64,000 nt of DNA from QHWT01 sp963755695 (GCA_963755695.1 CAVWLB010000001.1:1116001-1180000), one strand, 5' to 3'; shown: positions 8,920-17,585, numbered from the stretch's first letter. Numbers and translations are program-made. The notes: a model not told the origin generated them from the letters alone.

Positions 8920-11376
8920 ATGCACTTCCTCGAAACATTCCGACGCGACCTGGCGTATGGCGCACGCGTGCTGATGAAGCATCGTGGCTTCACAATCGCG
9001 GCCGTCCTGACGGTCGCGCTCGGCATCGGCGCCAACACCGCCATCTTCACCATCGTCGACACGGTTGTCTTTCGGCCGCTGCCCTACAAAGACGCGGAAC
9101 GGTTGGTGAAGATCTGGGGAACCTCTGTCGAGCACCCGATCGAGGACGTGTCGTACGCGGATTTCGCGGACATTCACGATCAGAATCACGTATTCGCGGC
9201 GATGGCGGCTGACGATGGGGAGGGCGTGACGGTTGTTTATGGCGGGTCGCGCGAATCGGTGAACGCGGCGGTCGTCAGCGACGCCTGGTTGCCGACGCTC
9301 GGAGTGCGGCCGCTGTTCGGGCGGTCGTTTCTGGCGGAAGAGGCCCGCCCGGGACGGGATCGTGTTGCGATCCTCTCGCATCGGTACTGGCAGCGGCGCT
9401 TCGGATCCGACACCGGCATCGTCGGCCAGACCCTTGTGGTTGACGGCCAGTCAGTCACGGTGATCGGAGTGCTCCCACCGAACGTGCTCCGGCACAGCGC
9501 CGACATATTGAAACCCCTCGTTCCGGCCGAGTATCCCGTGGAGCGTGGCCATCGCGATCTCGATGTGTTCGCCCGGCTTCGGCCAGGCGTGACGATCGCG
9601 CAGGCGCAGGCGGAACTCGACACGATTGCCAAACGTCTCGAGCGCGAGCATCCCGCAACCAACGTGGGGCGCGGCATGCATCTCGTTGCGCTCGACAAGT
9701 ACTACGCCGGCGTACAGCCGAAGGCTCGAGAAGGACTGGTGTTGATGCTCGGCGCGGTCGGACTGGTTCTGCTGATCGCGTGCGTGAACGTGTCGAACCT
9801 GCTGCTCGCCCGGGCGATTGCGCGAGGGCGAGAGTGCGCGATTCGTGTCGCGCTCGGTGCGAGCCGGGCGAGGCTGGTCCGCCAGTTGCTGGTGGAGCAC
9901 GTGCTGCTGTTTCTCGCCGGGGGAGTGCTGGGTATCCTGATCGCGCGTTGGTCGCTGCGAGCGCTGGTGGTGCTGGCCGTTGGAAGCGGCTACATACCTG
10001 AACGGATGACCGTCAGCCTCGATGCGCGCGTGTTTGCCCTCAGTCTGGTCGCCTCGGTCGTTACCGGTCTGGTGTTCGGGCTGTTTCCCGCACTGCGTGC
10101 GACGGGCGGGGATCTGAATGCAGGGTTGAAGGAGTCCGGTTCCCCATCGCACACCGGATCGCGACAAGGCCGGATGCGACGTGTGCTGATCGTGTCGGAA
10201 CTGGTGCTGTCGCTCGTGCTGCTGGTGGGTTTCGGACTGCTCATTCGGAGCTTCGTGCAGGTGCTGGCAAACGCGGGGTCATTCGCCGCCGACACGCTTC
10301 TCGAAACGACCGCCGAAGGCGGCCGTTCCTTCGTATCTGCGGTCAGCTTCTGGCGATCCGCGATGGAGCAGGCGGAGGCGGTGCCGGGGGTCGAGGCTGT
10401 GGCGGTGACGTCACGGCCACCAGTACACCGCGGGCGTCAGCAGGGTTTTGCGGTTGCGGGGGGCCCCGAAGTTCCGGCAGGAGAGATGCCGCAAGCTGGG
10501 GACATTCTCGTCAGCGGCGAATATTTCCGGACGGTCGGCATTCCGCTGCTGAGAGGACGAGCCTTTACGGACGGCGACACGGGGGCGGGCCCGCCGGTGG
10601 TCATCATCAGCGAGACGCTCGCGCGACGGTACTTTGCAGGGGAGGATCCGATCGGTCGGCGCATCACGCTTCGCGAACAGGCCCCGATGACCTGTTGCGC
10701 AGCGGCCGGCCCGGTCGAGAACGTCTGGCGTGAGGTGGTCGGCGTCGTCGGCGACATCCGGCAGGCGAACCTCGATGAAGAACCGGCAGCCACCATCTAC
10801 CGCCCGTACTCGCAAGTCATCGAGCATGACATGTATCTCCTGGCCCGCGTGCGCTCGTCGGCCGAGGCGCCGCGCGTCGCGACCGAACTGCGTTCGCGAC
10901 TGCAATTGCTCACTCCTGGCGAAGAGTGGTTCGACCTGCGTCTGATGCGCGACGTGATCGATCAATCCGAGTCGATCCGGCTGCGGCGTTTCGTGCTGAC
11001 CCTGCTGGGTAGCTTCGCCGGTCTGGCGCTGCTGCTGGCTGCGGTCGGACTCTATGGCGTGATGGCGTATTTCGTCGCCGAACGCCGTCGCGAGCTCGCG
11101 ATCCGTCTCGCGCTCGGCGCCGCGCGATCCGCCTTGTTTCGCCAGGTGATGGGAGAGGCATTGCGTCTCGCGCTGGCGTCGCTCCTGCTGGGCGCCATTG
11201 CGGCGTACGGCCTCACCCGCGTGATCGCTGCAATGCTGTTCGGCGTCGCCGCCGCGGATGTGACGACCTATCTCGCCGTATGGACGCTCTTGACGACAGT
11301 TGCCTTGCTCGCAACCTACCTTCCTGCACGCCGCGCCGCCGGAGTCGACCCCTTGATGATCTTGCGCGAGTCGTAA
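8920..11376 (+). CDS. ADOP-type orphan ABC permease (MacB_PCD/FtsX)
   Basis: The 818-residue protein has the duplicated architecture typical of acidobacterial orphan permeases. A first membrane helix follows RVLMKHRGFTIAAVLTVALGIGANT at ~18-45, then a MacB-like periplasmic domain (~50-265). Three helices of the first FtsX domain follow (~275-395, with LLIACVNVSNLLLARA). A further helix near 425-450 precedes a second periplasmic domain (~455-690), and the last three helices (~700-815) end in the conserved PARRAAGVDPLMILRES. No ATP-binding subunit is encoded nearby. MacB-like proteins couple cytoplasmic ATPases to periplasmic movements, but what these ADOP proteins move is not known. It lacks the N-terminal cytosolic prefix seen in the permeases at 26932, 37582 and 59081. 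It converges on a second ADOP gene. Confidence 0.88.
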   Translation: MHFLETFRRDLAYGARVLMKHRGFTIAAVLTVALGIGANTAIFTIVDTVVFRPLPYKDAERLVKIWGTSVEHPIEDVSYADFADIHDQNHVFAAMAADDGEGVTVVYGGSRESVNAAVVSDAWLPTLGVRPLFGRSFLAEEARPGRDRVAILSHRYWQRRFGSDTGIVGQTLVVDGQSVTVIGVLPPNVLRHSADILKPLVPAEYPVERGHRDLDVFARLRPGVTIAQAQAELDTIAKRLEREHPATNVGRGMHLVALDKYYAGVQPKAREGLVLMLGAVGLVLLIACVNVSNLLLARAIARGRECAIRVALGASRARLVRQLLVEHVLLFLAGGVLGILIARWSLRALVVLAVGSGYIPERMTVSLDARVFALSLVASVVTGLVFGLFPALRATGGDLNAGLKESGSPSHTGSRQGRMRRVLIVSELVLSLVLLVGFGLLIRSFVQVLANAGSFAADTLLETTAEGGRSFVSAVSFWRSAMEQAEAVPGVEAVAVTSRPPVHRGRQQGFAVAGGPEVPAGEMPQAGDILVSGEYFRTVGIPLLRGRAFTDGDTGAGPPVVIISETLARRYFAGEDPIGRRITLREQAPMTCCAAAGPVENVWREVVGVVGDIRQANLDEEPAATIYRPYSQVIEHDMYLLARVRSSAEAPRVATELRSRLQLLTPGEEWFDLRLMRDVIDQSESIRLRRFVLTLLGSFAGLALLLAAVGLYGVMAYFVAERRRELAIRLALGAARSALFRQVMGEALRLALASLLLGAIAAYGLTRVIAAMLFGVAAADVTTYLAVWTLLTTVALLATYLPARRAAGVDPLMILRES

Positions 11377-11414
11377 CCGCATTGGTCGTCGCCCGAAACG
11401 AAGATCGGTGAAGG

Positions 11415-13826
11415 TCAGGAGAATCGTAGTGCCGCCGCTGGATCAACCCTCGTTGCGTGCCGGGCGGGGAGCCATGCGGCTATTGCCGCGACCAGGAGGA
11501 GAATCGCCGGGACTACGGTAAACACCGTGACGTCGATCGGGCCGCCCGAGAGAACGTCGACCGCGAGTACGAAGGCGACGATCCACCCCGCGATGGCGCC
11601 GACGGCAATCACCCGCAGGCTGTCGGCAACGAATTCCGCGACCACTCGGTTCGCCGTCGCCCCAAGAGCGAGCCGCACCCCGATCTCCGTGGTGTGGAGC
11701 GACACAGTGTACGAGACGACCGCGTAGATCCCGAGCGCGGCCATCAGCAACAACAGCGGCGCGAGCACGGCGAACATGCGGGCGGGAATGCGGCGCAGAA
11801 TCAGGTTCGACTCGATGTGCTCGTCGAGCGTTCGCACATCGAAGATCGGAAGCTCGGGATCGAGGTCGCGTACCACGCGACGCAGGTCGGCAAGGCCGGT
11901 CCCCTCGGCGCCCGCCCGGACCCGGACGTGAATCTCGCCAAAGGCTGACGGGCGATCTCGATACGACAGATAAATGATCGGGGTCGGCGGCTCGCCGAAT
12001 GCGTTGTAGAGGGCATTGCGTGCGACGCCGATGATGGAATACCTGCGGCCGCCGACCTCGATGCGCCGGGCGATAGGCTGCGCCCGTTCGAGATATCGCC
12101 GGACGAACTCCTCGTTGACGATCGCCTGCGGCGTTGCCGTCGTGTCGGCGAGGCTGGCGAAGTCGGTTCCCGCGAGAAGCGGGATTCCCATCACCTCGAA
12201 GTATCCCGGCGTCACCGTGTTGGCAAGTGCTTCGTCGGGCTGGCCGTCCTCTCGCGCGCGCCCCTCGAGCGTGAAGAAGCGCGTCGGCATGCCGTGGATA
12301 TCCAGTGGAACCGAACTCGCGATGGCCGCCGCTTCGATTGCCGGCGCCGTGCGAATGCGATCGAGCAGACGGGCCGCGAACACTCGCGGTGCCGGCGCGT
12401 CGGCGCGGCGTCCGGTAAGGTCGTAGGCGGCAAGCATCACGCCGTTCCGGCGGAATCCCGGATCGATCTCGCGGGTTTCCATGAAGCTGCGGAAGAAGAG
12501 ACCTGCCGCGACGAGCACGACACTGGCGAGCGCGACTTCCAGAGCCATCAGCGTGTTGCGCATGCCGCTGCGCGGAGGGGTGGTGGCGCCGGCGCGGAGA
12601 CTCTGCTGCGGGTCGAGCCGCGAGAGCTGCAACGCCGGAACCAGACCAAAGATCAGGCCGCAGAGGATCCCGAGAACCACGGCAAAGCCGAGACCCATGC
12701 CGTCGACGTCGGTCTGAAACGTGATCGGGATGCCGCGGACGCGCATCGGTGGCGCCGCACTGATGACGTTCGTTCCCCAGAACGCGAGCGCAGCGCCCAG
12801 GGTCGCGCCGGCAAGCGACAGCAGGAGGCTCTCGGTGAGCACCAGTCTGACGACCCGCCACCGGCCCGCGCCGAGCGCCAGTCTGATGCTCATTTCCCGT
12901 TGACGCGCGGTCGCGCGCGCCATGATCAGATTGGCGGTGTTGCCGCAGACCGTGAGCAGCAGCAGCAGCATGATCGCCTGCAGGAACGCCAGCGACGCCG
13001 CGAGCAGCTTCTGCGGTCCGCGTGGCGCCTCCCAGAAGGTCCGCACCTCTCCGGTGACCGCAGCATTTGATTTCGGATACGTGCGCGCCAGATCGTACAT
13101 CGCGGCATCGAGTTCGGTCTGGGCGAGCGTCCGTGTGGCGCCACCCGCGAGCCGGCCCATCATCGAGTAGCCGCGGATGCTTCTGTCCTCGAGCTCCTTC
13201 GATCCGGGAAAAATCACGGGCGCGATCGTGGCGGGGAGGAACAGGTCGAAGCTGAGGCGCATGACGGTGCCCTGAAAACCCCGGGGCGCGACTCCAATCA
13301 CCGTGAAGTGGACGCCATTCAGCCGAATCGATCTGCCAACCGCAGCCGGGTCCCCCGCGAACCGCGTCTGCCAGTAGTCGTGTGAAATGACGACCACCGG
13401 CGGCCCGCCCGGCGTTGCAGCTTCATCCGCGAGCGGAAAGCGGCCCAGCGCCGGCTGGAGACCGAGCGCGCTGAAGTAATTGCCGGAGACCATCAGGCCA
13501 TTGCCACGTTCGACGCTGCCAGATTCGCCGACATAGAGCGGCACCATGCGAAACGCGAGCAGCGACTCGAACGTGCGCAGGCGTCCGGCGAGATCGCGGT
13601 ATTCGCTCCACGATGATGCGGGATGCATCCCCGTGTCGGTGCGCGGCTCTACGAGATGAAAATCGGCTGCGTGCGTGACGCCGGCAATCGGGCGGAACAG
13701 CACCGACTGGATCCACGAAAAGACCACGGTGTTGACGCCAATCCCGACGCCGAGCGAAAGAATCACGACGACAGCGAGCGCGGGCATGCGGACGATCGTC
13801 CGCCACGCAGAGAGCAAGTCCTTCAT
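11415..13826 (-). CDS. ADOP-type orphan ABC permease (MacB_PCD/FtsX)
   Basis: The 803-residue product begins directly with the first transmembrane segment (MPALAVVVILSLGVGIGVNTVVF, ~13-36). It then shows the MacB periplasmic core (~45-255), the central FtsX helices with MLLLLLTVCGNTANLIMARA (~268-400), a second periplasmic part (~430-680) and a C-terminal FtsX unit ending in PARHATRVDPAAALRFS. It is convergent with the permease at 8920 but only a distant paralogue of it, so this is not a recent tandem duplication. No ATPase gene is adjacent. Downstream on the minus strand only 38 bases separate the two stops, and no clear hairpin terminator is visible there. Confidence 0.88.
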   Translation of the reverse strand: MKDLLSAWRTIVRMPALAVVVILSLGVGIGVNTVVFSWIQSVLFRPIAGVTHAADFHLVEPRTDTGMHPASSWSEYRDLAGRLRTFESLLAFRMVPLYVGESGSVERGNGLMVSGNYFSALGLQPALGRFPLADEAATPGGPPVVVISHDYWQTRFAGDPAAVGRSIRLNGVHFTVIGVAPRGFQGTVMRLSFDLFLPATIAPVIFPGSKELEDRSIRGYSMMGRLAGGATRTLAQTELDAAMYDLARTYPKSNAAVTGEVRTFWEAPRGPQKLLAASLAFLQAIMLLLLLTVCGNTANLIMARATARQREMSIRLALGAGRWRVVRLVLTESLLLSLAGATLGAALAFWGTNVISAAPPMRVRGIPITFQTDVDGMGLGFAVVLGILCGLIFGLVPALQLSRLDPQQSLRAGATTPPRSGMRNTLMALEVALASVVLVAAGLFFRSFMETREIDPGFRRNGVMLAAYDLTGRRADAPAPRVFAARLLDRIRTAPAIEAAAIASSVPLDIHGMPTRFFTLEGRAREDGQPDEALANTVTPGYFEVMGIPLLAGTDFASLADTTATPQAIVNEEFVRRYLERAQPIARRIEVGGRRYSIIGVARNALYNAFGEPPTPIIYLSYRDRPSAFGEIHVRVRAGAEGTGLADLRRVVRDLDPELPIFDVRTLDEHIESNLILRRIPARMFAVLAPLLLLMAALGIYAVVSYTVSLHTTEIGVRLALGATANRVVAEFVADSLRVIAVGAIAGWIVAFVLAVDVLSGGPIDVTVFTVVPAILLLVAAIAAWLPARHATRVDPAAALRFS

Positions 13827-13841
13827 GGGCCTTGATGGTCT

Positions 13842-13931
13842 CAGTGTTGTTCAGTGTTAGCAGTGTTCTTCAGTGTTAGTCAGTGGCTGCTGTTCAGTGT
13901 TGCAGTGTTCTTCAGTGTTGTTGTGTGTTGT
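13842..13931. repeat. CAGTGTT array R4
   Basis: The heptamer CAGTGTT occurs about seven times between 13842 and 13919 with spacers of 1-3 bases (TTGTT, AG, CTT), plus degenerate copies to 13931. It lies in the gap between the start of the permease at 13826 and the stop of the small secreted protein gene at 13932. Confidence 0.8.
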
Positions 13932-14306
13932 TCAGCGGCGCTCGGCGGTCCACTTCATGTCTCCCATCTGGCTGGATAAGTATCCAGACAGCCGCTCGTC
14001 TTTCAGACGGGCTTCGAACGTAATCTGCGAATCTGCATTCTCCGCCGTGGTGGCCAGCTTCAACGTGCCGGCGACGAATTCCCCCTCGACCGGCATGTCG
14101 CCGTGCGGACTGGCGAACGTGCCAGTGACCTTCGTTCCATCCTGCTGAAGCACGAGGCCCATGGTCGTGACGCCGTGCGGCCCCGCATCGACCGTCATCG
14201 TCCATGTGCCCGCAACCGTGGCCGCTGGCTTCTTGTCCTGTGCTGCCAGCGGGCTGACTGCGAGCGCCACGCCGAAGATGAGTGGAGTGAGTCTCTTCAT
14301 ACGCAT
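13932..14306 (-). CDS. Small secreted beta-rich protein of unknown function
   Basis: The 124-residue product has a signal peptide (MRMKRLTPLIFGVALAVSPLAAQ). A beta-strand-rich domain follows, with a repeated pattern GTWTMTV, TTMGLVLQQDGTKVTGTFAS, MPVEGEFVAGTLKLATTAE and ITFEARLKDERLSGYL. This looks like half of a lipocalin- or calycin-like barrel, and similar small proteins are found next to secreted hydrolases in Acidobacteriota; I assign no activity. A good Shine-Dalgarno (GAGGAGCTGG) precedes the ATG at 14306, and the stop of the upstream 41-codon ORF falls within it, so the two are probably translationally coupled. Confidence 0.7.
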   Translation of the reverse strand: MRMKRLTPLIFGVALAVSPLAAQDKKPAATVAGTWTMTVDAGPHGVTTMGLVLQQDGTKVTGTFASPHGDMPVEGEFVAGTLKLATTAENADSQITFEARLKDERLSGYLSSQMGDMKWTAERR

Positions 14307-14318
14307 GGTTCCAGCTCC

Positions 14319-14444
14319 TCAACGTCCGTGAATTGCGGCAAACCAGCGGTGCAGCGCACCGCCTCCTTCGGTCCGCATCGAAAGGGCGGCCCCGACGATC
14401 AGGGCAGCGGCAAGGACCACGACGACGAATGTTCGATTGCGCAT
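14319..14444 (-). CDS. 41-residue single-pass membrane protein (candidate)
   Basis: A short reading frame from ATG 14444 to TGA 14319 encodes 41 residues: MRNRTFVVVVLAAALIVGAA at the N-terminus, then a short polar tail ending AAIHGR. The first 22 residues form a convincing signal-anchor helix. The TGA lies inside the Shine-Dalgarno of the secreted-protein gene that follows, which supports it being translated as the first cistron of that operon. No strong ribosome site precedes its own ATG. It reads away from the divergent response-regulator operon, across a symmetric repeat that is probably an operator. Confidence 0.5.
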   Translation of the reverse strand: MRNRTFVVVVLAAALIVGAALSMRTEGGGALHRWFAAIHGR

Positions 14445-14468
14445 GACCGGGATGGTATGAAGATCGTC

Positions 14469-14507
14469 CTGAACGCTTCTTGAACGGCGCGTTCAGCTGC
14501 CGTTCAG
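14469..14507. promoter_or_regulatory. Candidate OmpR-family operator (two direct pairs, inverted)
   Basis: CTGAACG at 14469 and TTGAACG at 14480 are 11 bases apart. CGTTCAG at 14490 and CGTTCAG at 14501 are also 11 bases apart and in reverse orientation. Direct heptamers one helical turn apart are the usual binding pattern of OmpR/PhoP-type regulators. The site lies in the divergent region between the small-protein operon and an OmpR-family response regulator gene, so autoregulation is likely (inference). Confidence 0.6.
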
Positions 14508-14525
14508 GAATGAGTGGGATATAAA

Positions 14526-14598
14526 GGGCTCCGGGCTTCAGGCTTCAGGCTTCAGCGGAGCCCGGAGCCCGGAGCCCGGAGCCCGAAGCCCGAAGCCT
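14526..14598. repeat. Heptamer array R5 (GGCTTCA, GGAGCCC, CGAAGCC)
   Basis: Three GGCTTCA units on the left face GGAGCCC and CGAAGCC units on the right. The left GGGCTCCGGG is the exact reverse complement of CCCGGAGCCC at 14561-14570, so the array can fold into a hairpin. It ends one base before the GTG start of the response regulator gene. Confidence 0.85.
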
Positions 14599-15261
14599 GT
14601 GCGAATTCTCATTGTCGAAGACGAGGGAGCGCTGTCACGACAGCTCGCTACGGCCTTGAAGGATGCCGGTTACGCCGTCGACTGCGCTGCGGACGGCGAG
14701 CGTGCGGACTTCCTCGCGCAGACGGAGCGCTACGATGCGATTCTGCTCGATCTCGGCTTGCCGAAAGTCGACGGGCTCACGCTGCTGCGCCGATGGCGCG
14801 ATGCAGGCATCGACGTTCCGGTGCTCGTGCTGACCGCGCGCGGCAGCTGGCACGAGAAGGTCCAGGGCATCGACGGCGGCGCCGACGATTACGTGGCCAA
14901 GCCGTTTCGGATGGAGGAAGTGCTCGCCCGGCTGCGCGCGCTCATCCGGCGCGCGAGCGGTCAGGTGACGACGGAGCTCCGATGCGGCGCGCTCGCGCTC
15001 GATCCGCGCGCCGCACGGGTGACCGTCAACGGCGCGCCGGTGAAGCTGACCAGCCACGAGTTCCGCGTGCTCTCGTACCTGATGCACCATCGCGGCCGCG
15101 TCGTCTCGCAAAGCGAGCTGACCGAGCACATCTACGCGGAGGGATCGGACCGCGACTCGAACACGGTCGAGGTCTTCATCGCCCGGCTGCGCCGCAAGCT
15201 TGGCAGCTCCTACATCGAGACCGTGCGCGGAATGGGCTATCGGCTCGAGGAGCCGCGATGA
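14599..15261 (+). CDS. OmpR/PhoP-family response regulator
   Basis: The 220-residue protein has a receiver domain (residues 1-115) with acidic residues Glu7-Asp8, phosphorylation site Asp51 in ILLDLGLP, Thr near 79 (LTARG) and Lys near 101 (AKPF). A C-terminal winged helix (~125-218) carries the EFRVLSYLMHHRGRVVS and NTVEVFIARLRRKL elements of OmpR-type DNA-binding domains. The start is a GTG directly after a heptamer array, with no Shine-Dalgarno; the residues MRILIVEDE fix it. Its TGA overlaps the ATGATG start of the sensor kinase gene. It resembles QseB/PmrA/PhoP regulators; the stimulus is unknown. A symmetric operator at 14469-14507 suggests autoregulation. Confidence 0.88.
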   Translation: MRILIVEDEGALSRQLATALKDAGYAVDCAADGERADFLAQTERYDAILLDLGLPKVDGLTLLRRWRDAGIDVPVLVLTARGSWHEKVQGIDGGADDYVAKPFRMEEVLARLRALIRRASGQVTTELRCGALALDPRAARVTVNGAPVKLTSHEFRVLSYLMHHRGRVVSQSELTEHIYAEGSDRDSNTVEVFIARLRRKLGSSYIETVRGMGYRLEEPR

Positions 15262-16255
15262 TGCCGTCGCTGCGATCGCGCCTGCTGCTCGGCGCCGTGC
15301 TGTGGACCATCGGCTTGTTCATCATCACGCTGGTGGTGATTACCGCCTACATGACGCACCACCCTGGGGCCCCGGCGAAGTTGCACGGATTTTTCACGCA
15401 TCCCATCCCGCTCACAATCGTCGCACTGGTGTGCCTCGCGATCGGCGTGGCGCAGGTGCGCCGCGGTGTGTCGCCGATCAACCAGTTGCGGGCGCGACTG
15501 GGCGCCGTGCACCGGGGACACGATGGGCGCGTCGAGGGCACGTATCCCAGTGAGATCCAGCCGCTCGTCGACGATCTCAACGCGCTGCTGGCGCACCGCG
15601 AACAGATGGTCGGTCGCGCGCTGGCAAAGGCCGGCGATCTCGCGCACGGGCTGAAGACGCCGCTGGCCGTGCTGGCCCATGAAGCGGAACGCGCCCAGCA
15701 CGATGGCCAGACCGAGCTCGGCGCGGCGATTGCCAGCAGGTCGAACGGATGCGCCGCCAGGTCGAATACCACCTCGCGCATGCGCGCGCCGCGGCATCCG
15801 GCGCGACGCCGGGCGCACGGTGCGCGGTCGCAGCGTCGGCGGATGCGTTGTCGCGCACGCTGCTGCGCCTGCACGCCGGCCGTGGCCTGACCATCGAGGT
15901 CGAGGTTCCAGCCGATCACACCGTCAGGTGCCAGCGCGAGGATCTCGACGAGATGCTCGGCAACCTTCTCGACAACGCATGCAAGTGGGCGCGATCGTCG
16001 GTGCGGCTCGCTTCATCACACGCCAACGGCGCAATCGTGATTGCGGTCGACGATGATGGGCCAGGCATCGCGGCGGAGATGCGTGAAGCCGTCTTGCAGC
16101 GTGGAGTGCGTGCGGACGAAGCGGCGCCCGGGTCCGGACTCGGGCTCGCGATCGTGCGCGATCTGGCCGAGCTGTATGGCGGATCGATTGCGCTCGATGG
16201 ATCCCGAGCGGGCGGCGTGCAGGCGCGCCTGCAGCTGCCGGCGGCTCACAGCTGA
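15258..16255 (+). pseudogene. Sensor histidine kinase, frameshifted by one missing base
   Basis: The N-terminal part reads from ATG 15258 to about 15733: a transmembrane helix at ~12-30, a very short periplasmic loop (~31-50), a second helix at ~51-70, a HAMP-like linker, and the H-box DLAHGLKTPLAVL with His130. The C-terminal part continues in another frame from ~15735 to TGA 16255, with N-box EMLGNLLDNACKWA, G1 DDDGPGI and G2 GSGLGLAIV. Adding one C within GCCAGCAGG near 15733 joins the two into a normal ~333-residue kinase. The LAHGLKTPL box is like that of PhoQ-type kinases. A sequencing slip and a real inactivating deletion are both possible. It is translationally coupled to the preceding regulator. 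Confidence 0.8.
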
Positions 16256-16256
16256 T

Positions 16257-16331
16257 GACTCAAGGCTCATGCTGGCTCAGGCCCTGAGCCGGCTTGCGAC
16301 TCGAGCCGGCTCGACGCTCGAGCCCTGAGTC
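16257..16331. repeat. GGCTCAG/CTCGAGC repeat-hairpin R6
   Basis: GGCTCAG at 16274-16280 and CTGAGCC at 16284-16290 form a perfect 7-bp stem with a 3-base loop. An outer GACTCA (16257) faces TGAGTC (16326). Further GGCTC and CGAGCC units lie between. It is between the convergent kinase and flavoprotein genes, overlaps the coding end of the latter, and could act as a bidirectional terminator-like hairpin, although no T-run follows. Confidence 0.7.
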
Positions 16332-17501
16332 GTACGCCGCCGTCGACCGTGCGGCCTCTTTCCCGTCGTGCACCCGCGTCCGCCACTTGAACCGATCGCG
16401 CCACTCGTTCGGCTTCCGTTCGACGACATCGGCGATCAACGGTCCGAGGACCGGCGCGAACTTGAATCCATGCCCGCTGTCGCCGGCAGCCACGAACACT
16501 CCGGGTCGGGCCGGATCTTCATCAATCCAGAAGTCGCCGTCGAAGGTGTCGCAGTAAAGGCACAGCCGCGTCAACGTGATGGGCGCGTTTGCCAGCGACG
16601 GAAAGTGACGTCGCAGGAATTGGCGAAACAGGTCCTCTTCCTCCGGAAGGACAGTGCGTGGCGCATCGGGGTCCACGCGCCGGCCCTTGCCGTGATGTCC
16701 GATCTTCAGCGTGCCATCGGCGAGCGCGGGGAAGCCGTACCAACCCGATTGCCCGATGTCAGCAGCCCACACGGGAAAACGCGGCGCTTGCCAAAGGGAG
16801 GGATTGCCCACCGCGAAATGCCCCACCGGCTGCGCGGTCGTCCACATGACGTTCGCGAGATGCGGCAACACCTTTGGTGTCCAGGCGCCGGTGGCAATCA
16901 ACACGGCGTCAGCATCGATGATCCGTTGGTCGGTGGTCCTGACGCCAGTTGCACGCCCGTGTCGATCGATGACGCTGTGGAATACCGTGCCTTCGGTCAG
17001 ACGCACACCGGCTGCGCGGACCTCGTCTGCGATATGCGCGACGACCTTTCCGCTCTCGGCCCATCCTGCCCGAGGATTGAAATAGCCGTCGGGATAGTAG
17101 CGGCTTGGCCACGCAGCGAACCGCGCCCGGACGTAAGGGGCGCCGATTCTCTGAACGTCGTGTCCTCGCGTCCGGAGCAGATCGAAGCTGTCACGCTCGA
17201 AACTGCCCGATTGCATGAGGTCCGGCGACAGCACGAGAAATCCGTCCTGGTGATAGAGCGGCGGCGTCCACCGGCCATTCCAGCGATCCCACCCCGCCAA
17301 CGCTGCTTCAGCCATCCGGGTGTAAAGCTCGTCGGCCCCGTAATCCATGCGGATCACCTTGCTGATGTCCGTCGACGCGGCGGTCGGCCGTGGAATCGGA
17401 CCGGGATCAATCACTTCGACCTCCCATCCGCGCGTCCGCAGCTCCCACGCGGCGGTCAGCCCGAAGATGCCCGCCCCGACGATGGCAATGGAATGTGACA
17501 T
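16260..17501 (-). CDS. FAD-dependent amine oxidase of the monomeric sarcosine oxidase / N-methyl-tryptophan oxidase family
   Basis: The 413-residue protein starts with the Rossmann dinucleotide motif IAIVGAGIFGLTAAWEL (~5-21) and an acidic end of beta-2 (VIDPG). C-terminal features typical of the MSOX family are present: TRLCLYCDTFDGDFWIDE, with the cysteine that carries covalent FAD in family members (around residue 318-321), and the SGHGFKFAPVLG flavin loop. Such enzymes oxidise secondary or N-methyl amino acids, releasing aldehyde and hydrogen peroxide. The substrate here cannot be read from sequence. The last ~20 residues are encoded by the repeat element R6 and look non-conserved. It is divergent from the sulfur operon. 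Confidence 0.85.
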   Translation of the reverse strand: MSHSIAIVGAGIFGLTAAWELRTRGWEVEVIDPGPIPRPTAASTDISKVIRMDYGADELYTRMAEAALAGWDRWNGRWTPPLYHQDGFLVLSPDLMQSGSFERDSFDLLRTRGHDVQRIGAPYVRARFAAWPSRYYPDGYFNPRAGWAESGKVVAHIADEVRAAGVRLTEGTVFHSVIDRHGRATGVRTTDQRIIDADAVLIATGAWTPKVLPHLANVMWTTAQPVGHFAVGNPSLWQAPRFPVWAADIGQSGWYGFPALADGTLKIGHHGKGRRVDPDAPRTVLPEEEDLFRQFLRRHFPSLANAPITLTRLCLYCDTFDGDFWIDEDPARPGVFVAAGDSGHGFKFAPVLGPLIADVVERKPNEWRDRFKWRTRVHDGKEAARSTAAYDSGLERRAGSSRKPAQGLSQHEP

Positions 17502-17544
17502 GGGTCTGTGGTCAGTGTAGTCCGGCCTGGCTTCGGCACCACGG

Positions 17545-17585
17545 TTGACATTGCCCTCGCTCTCTTGTAGAACATCGACAAGAGA
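17545..17585 (+). promoter_or_regulatory. Sigma70-like promoter with overlapping perfect dyad, sulfur operon
   Basis: TTGACA at 17545-17550 and TAGAAC at 17568-17573 are spaced by 17 bases. The octamer TCTCTTGT (17561-17568) is exactly inverted as ACAAGAGA (17578-17585) after nine bases, so the dyad covers the -10 box. This arrangement suits a repressor that blocks transcription of the downstream rhodanese/YeeE operon. Confidence 0.55.

Noticed and set aside
12294..13070. Long plus-strand ORF opposite the permease (258 codons)
   Set aside because: Its composition is the antisense shadow of a well-conserved permease, with Arg/Gln/Glu-rich unstructured sequence and no start signal.
8920..13826. 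Recent tandem duplication of two permeases
   Set aside because: The two proteins share only family-level motifs and face each other, so they are old paralogues.
13842..13931. Insertion-sequence terminal repeats
   Set aside because: Tandem CAGTGTT units with no transposase and no target duplications nearby.
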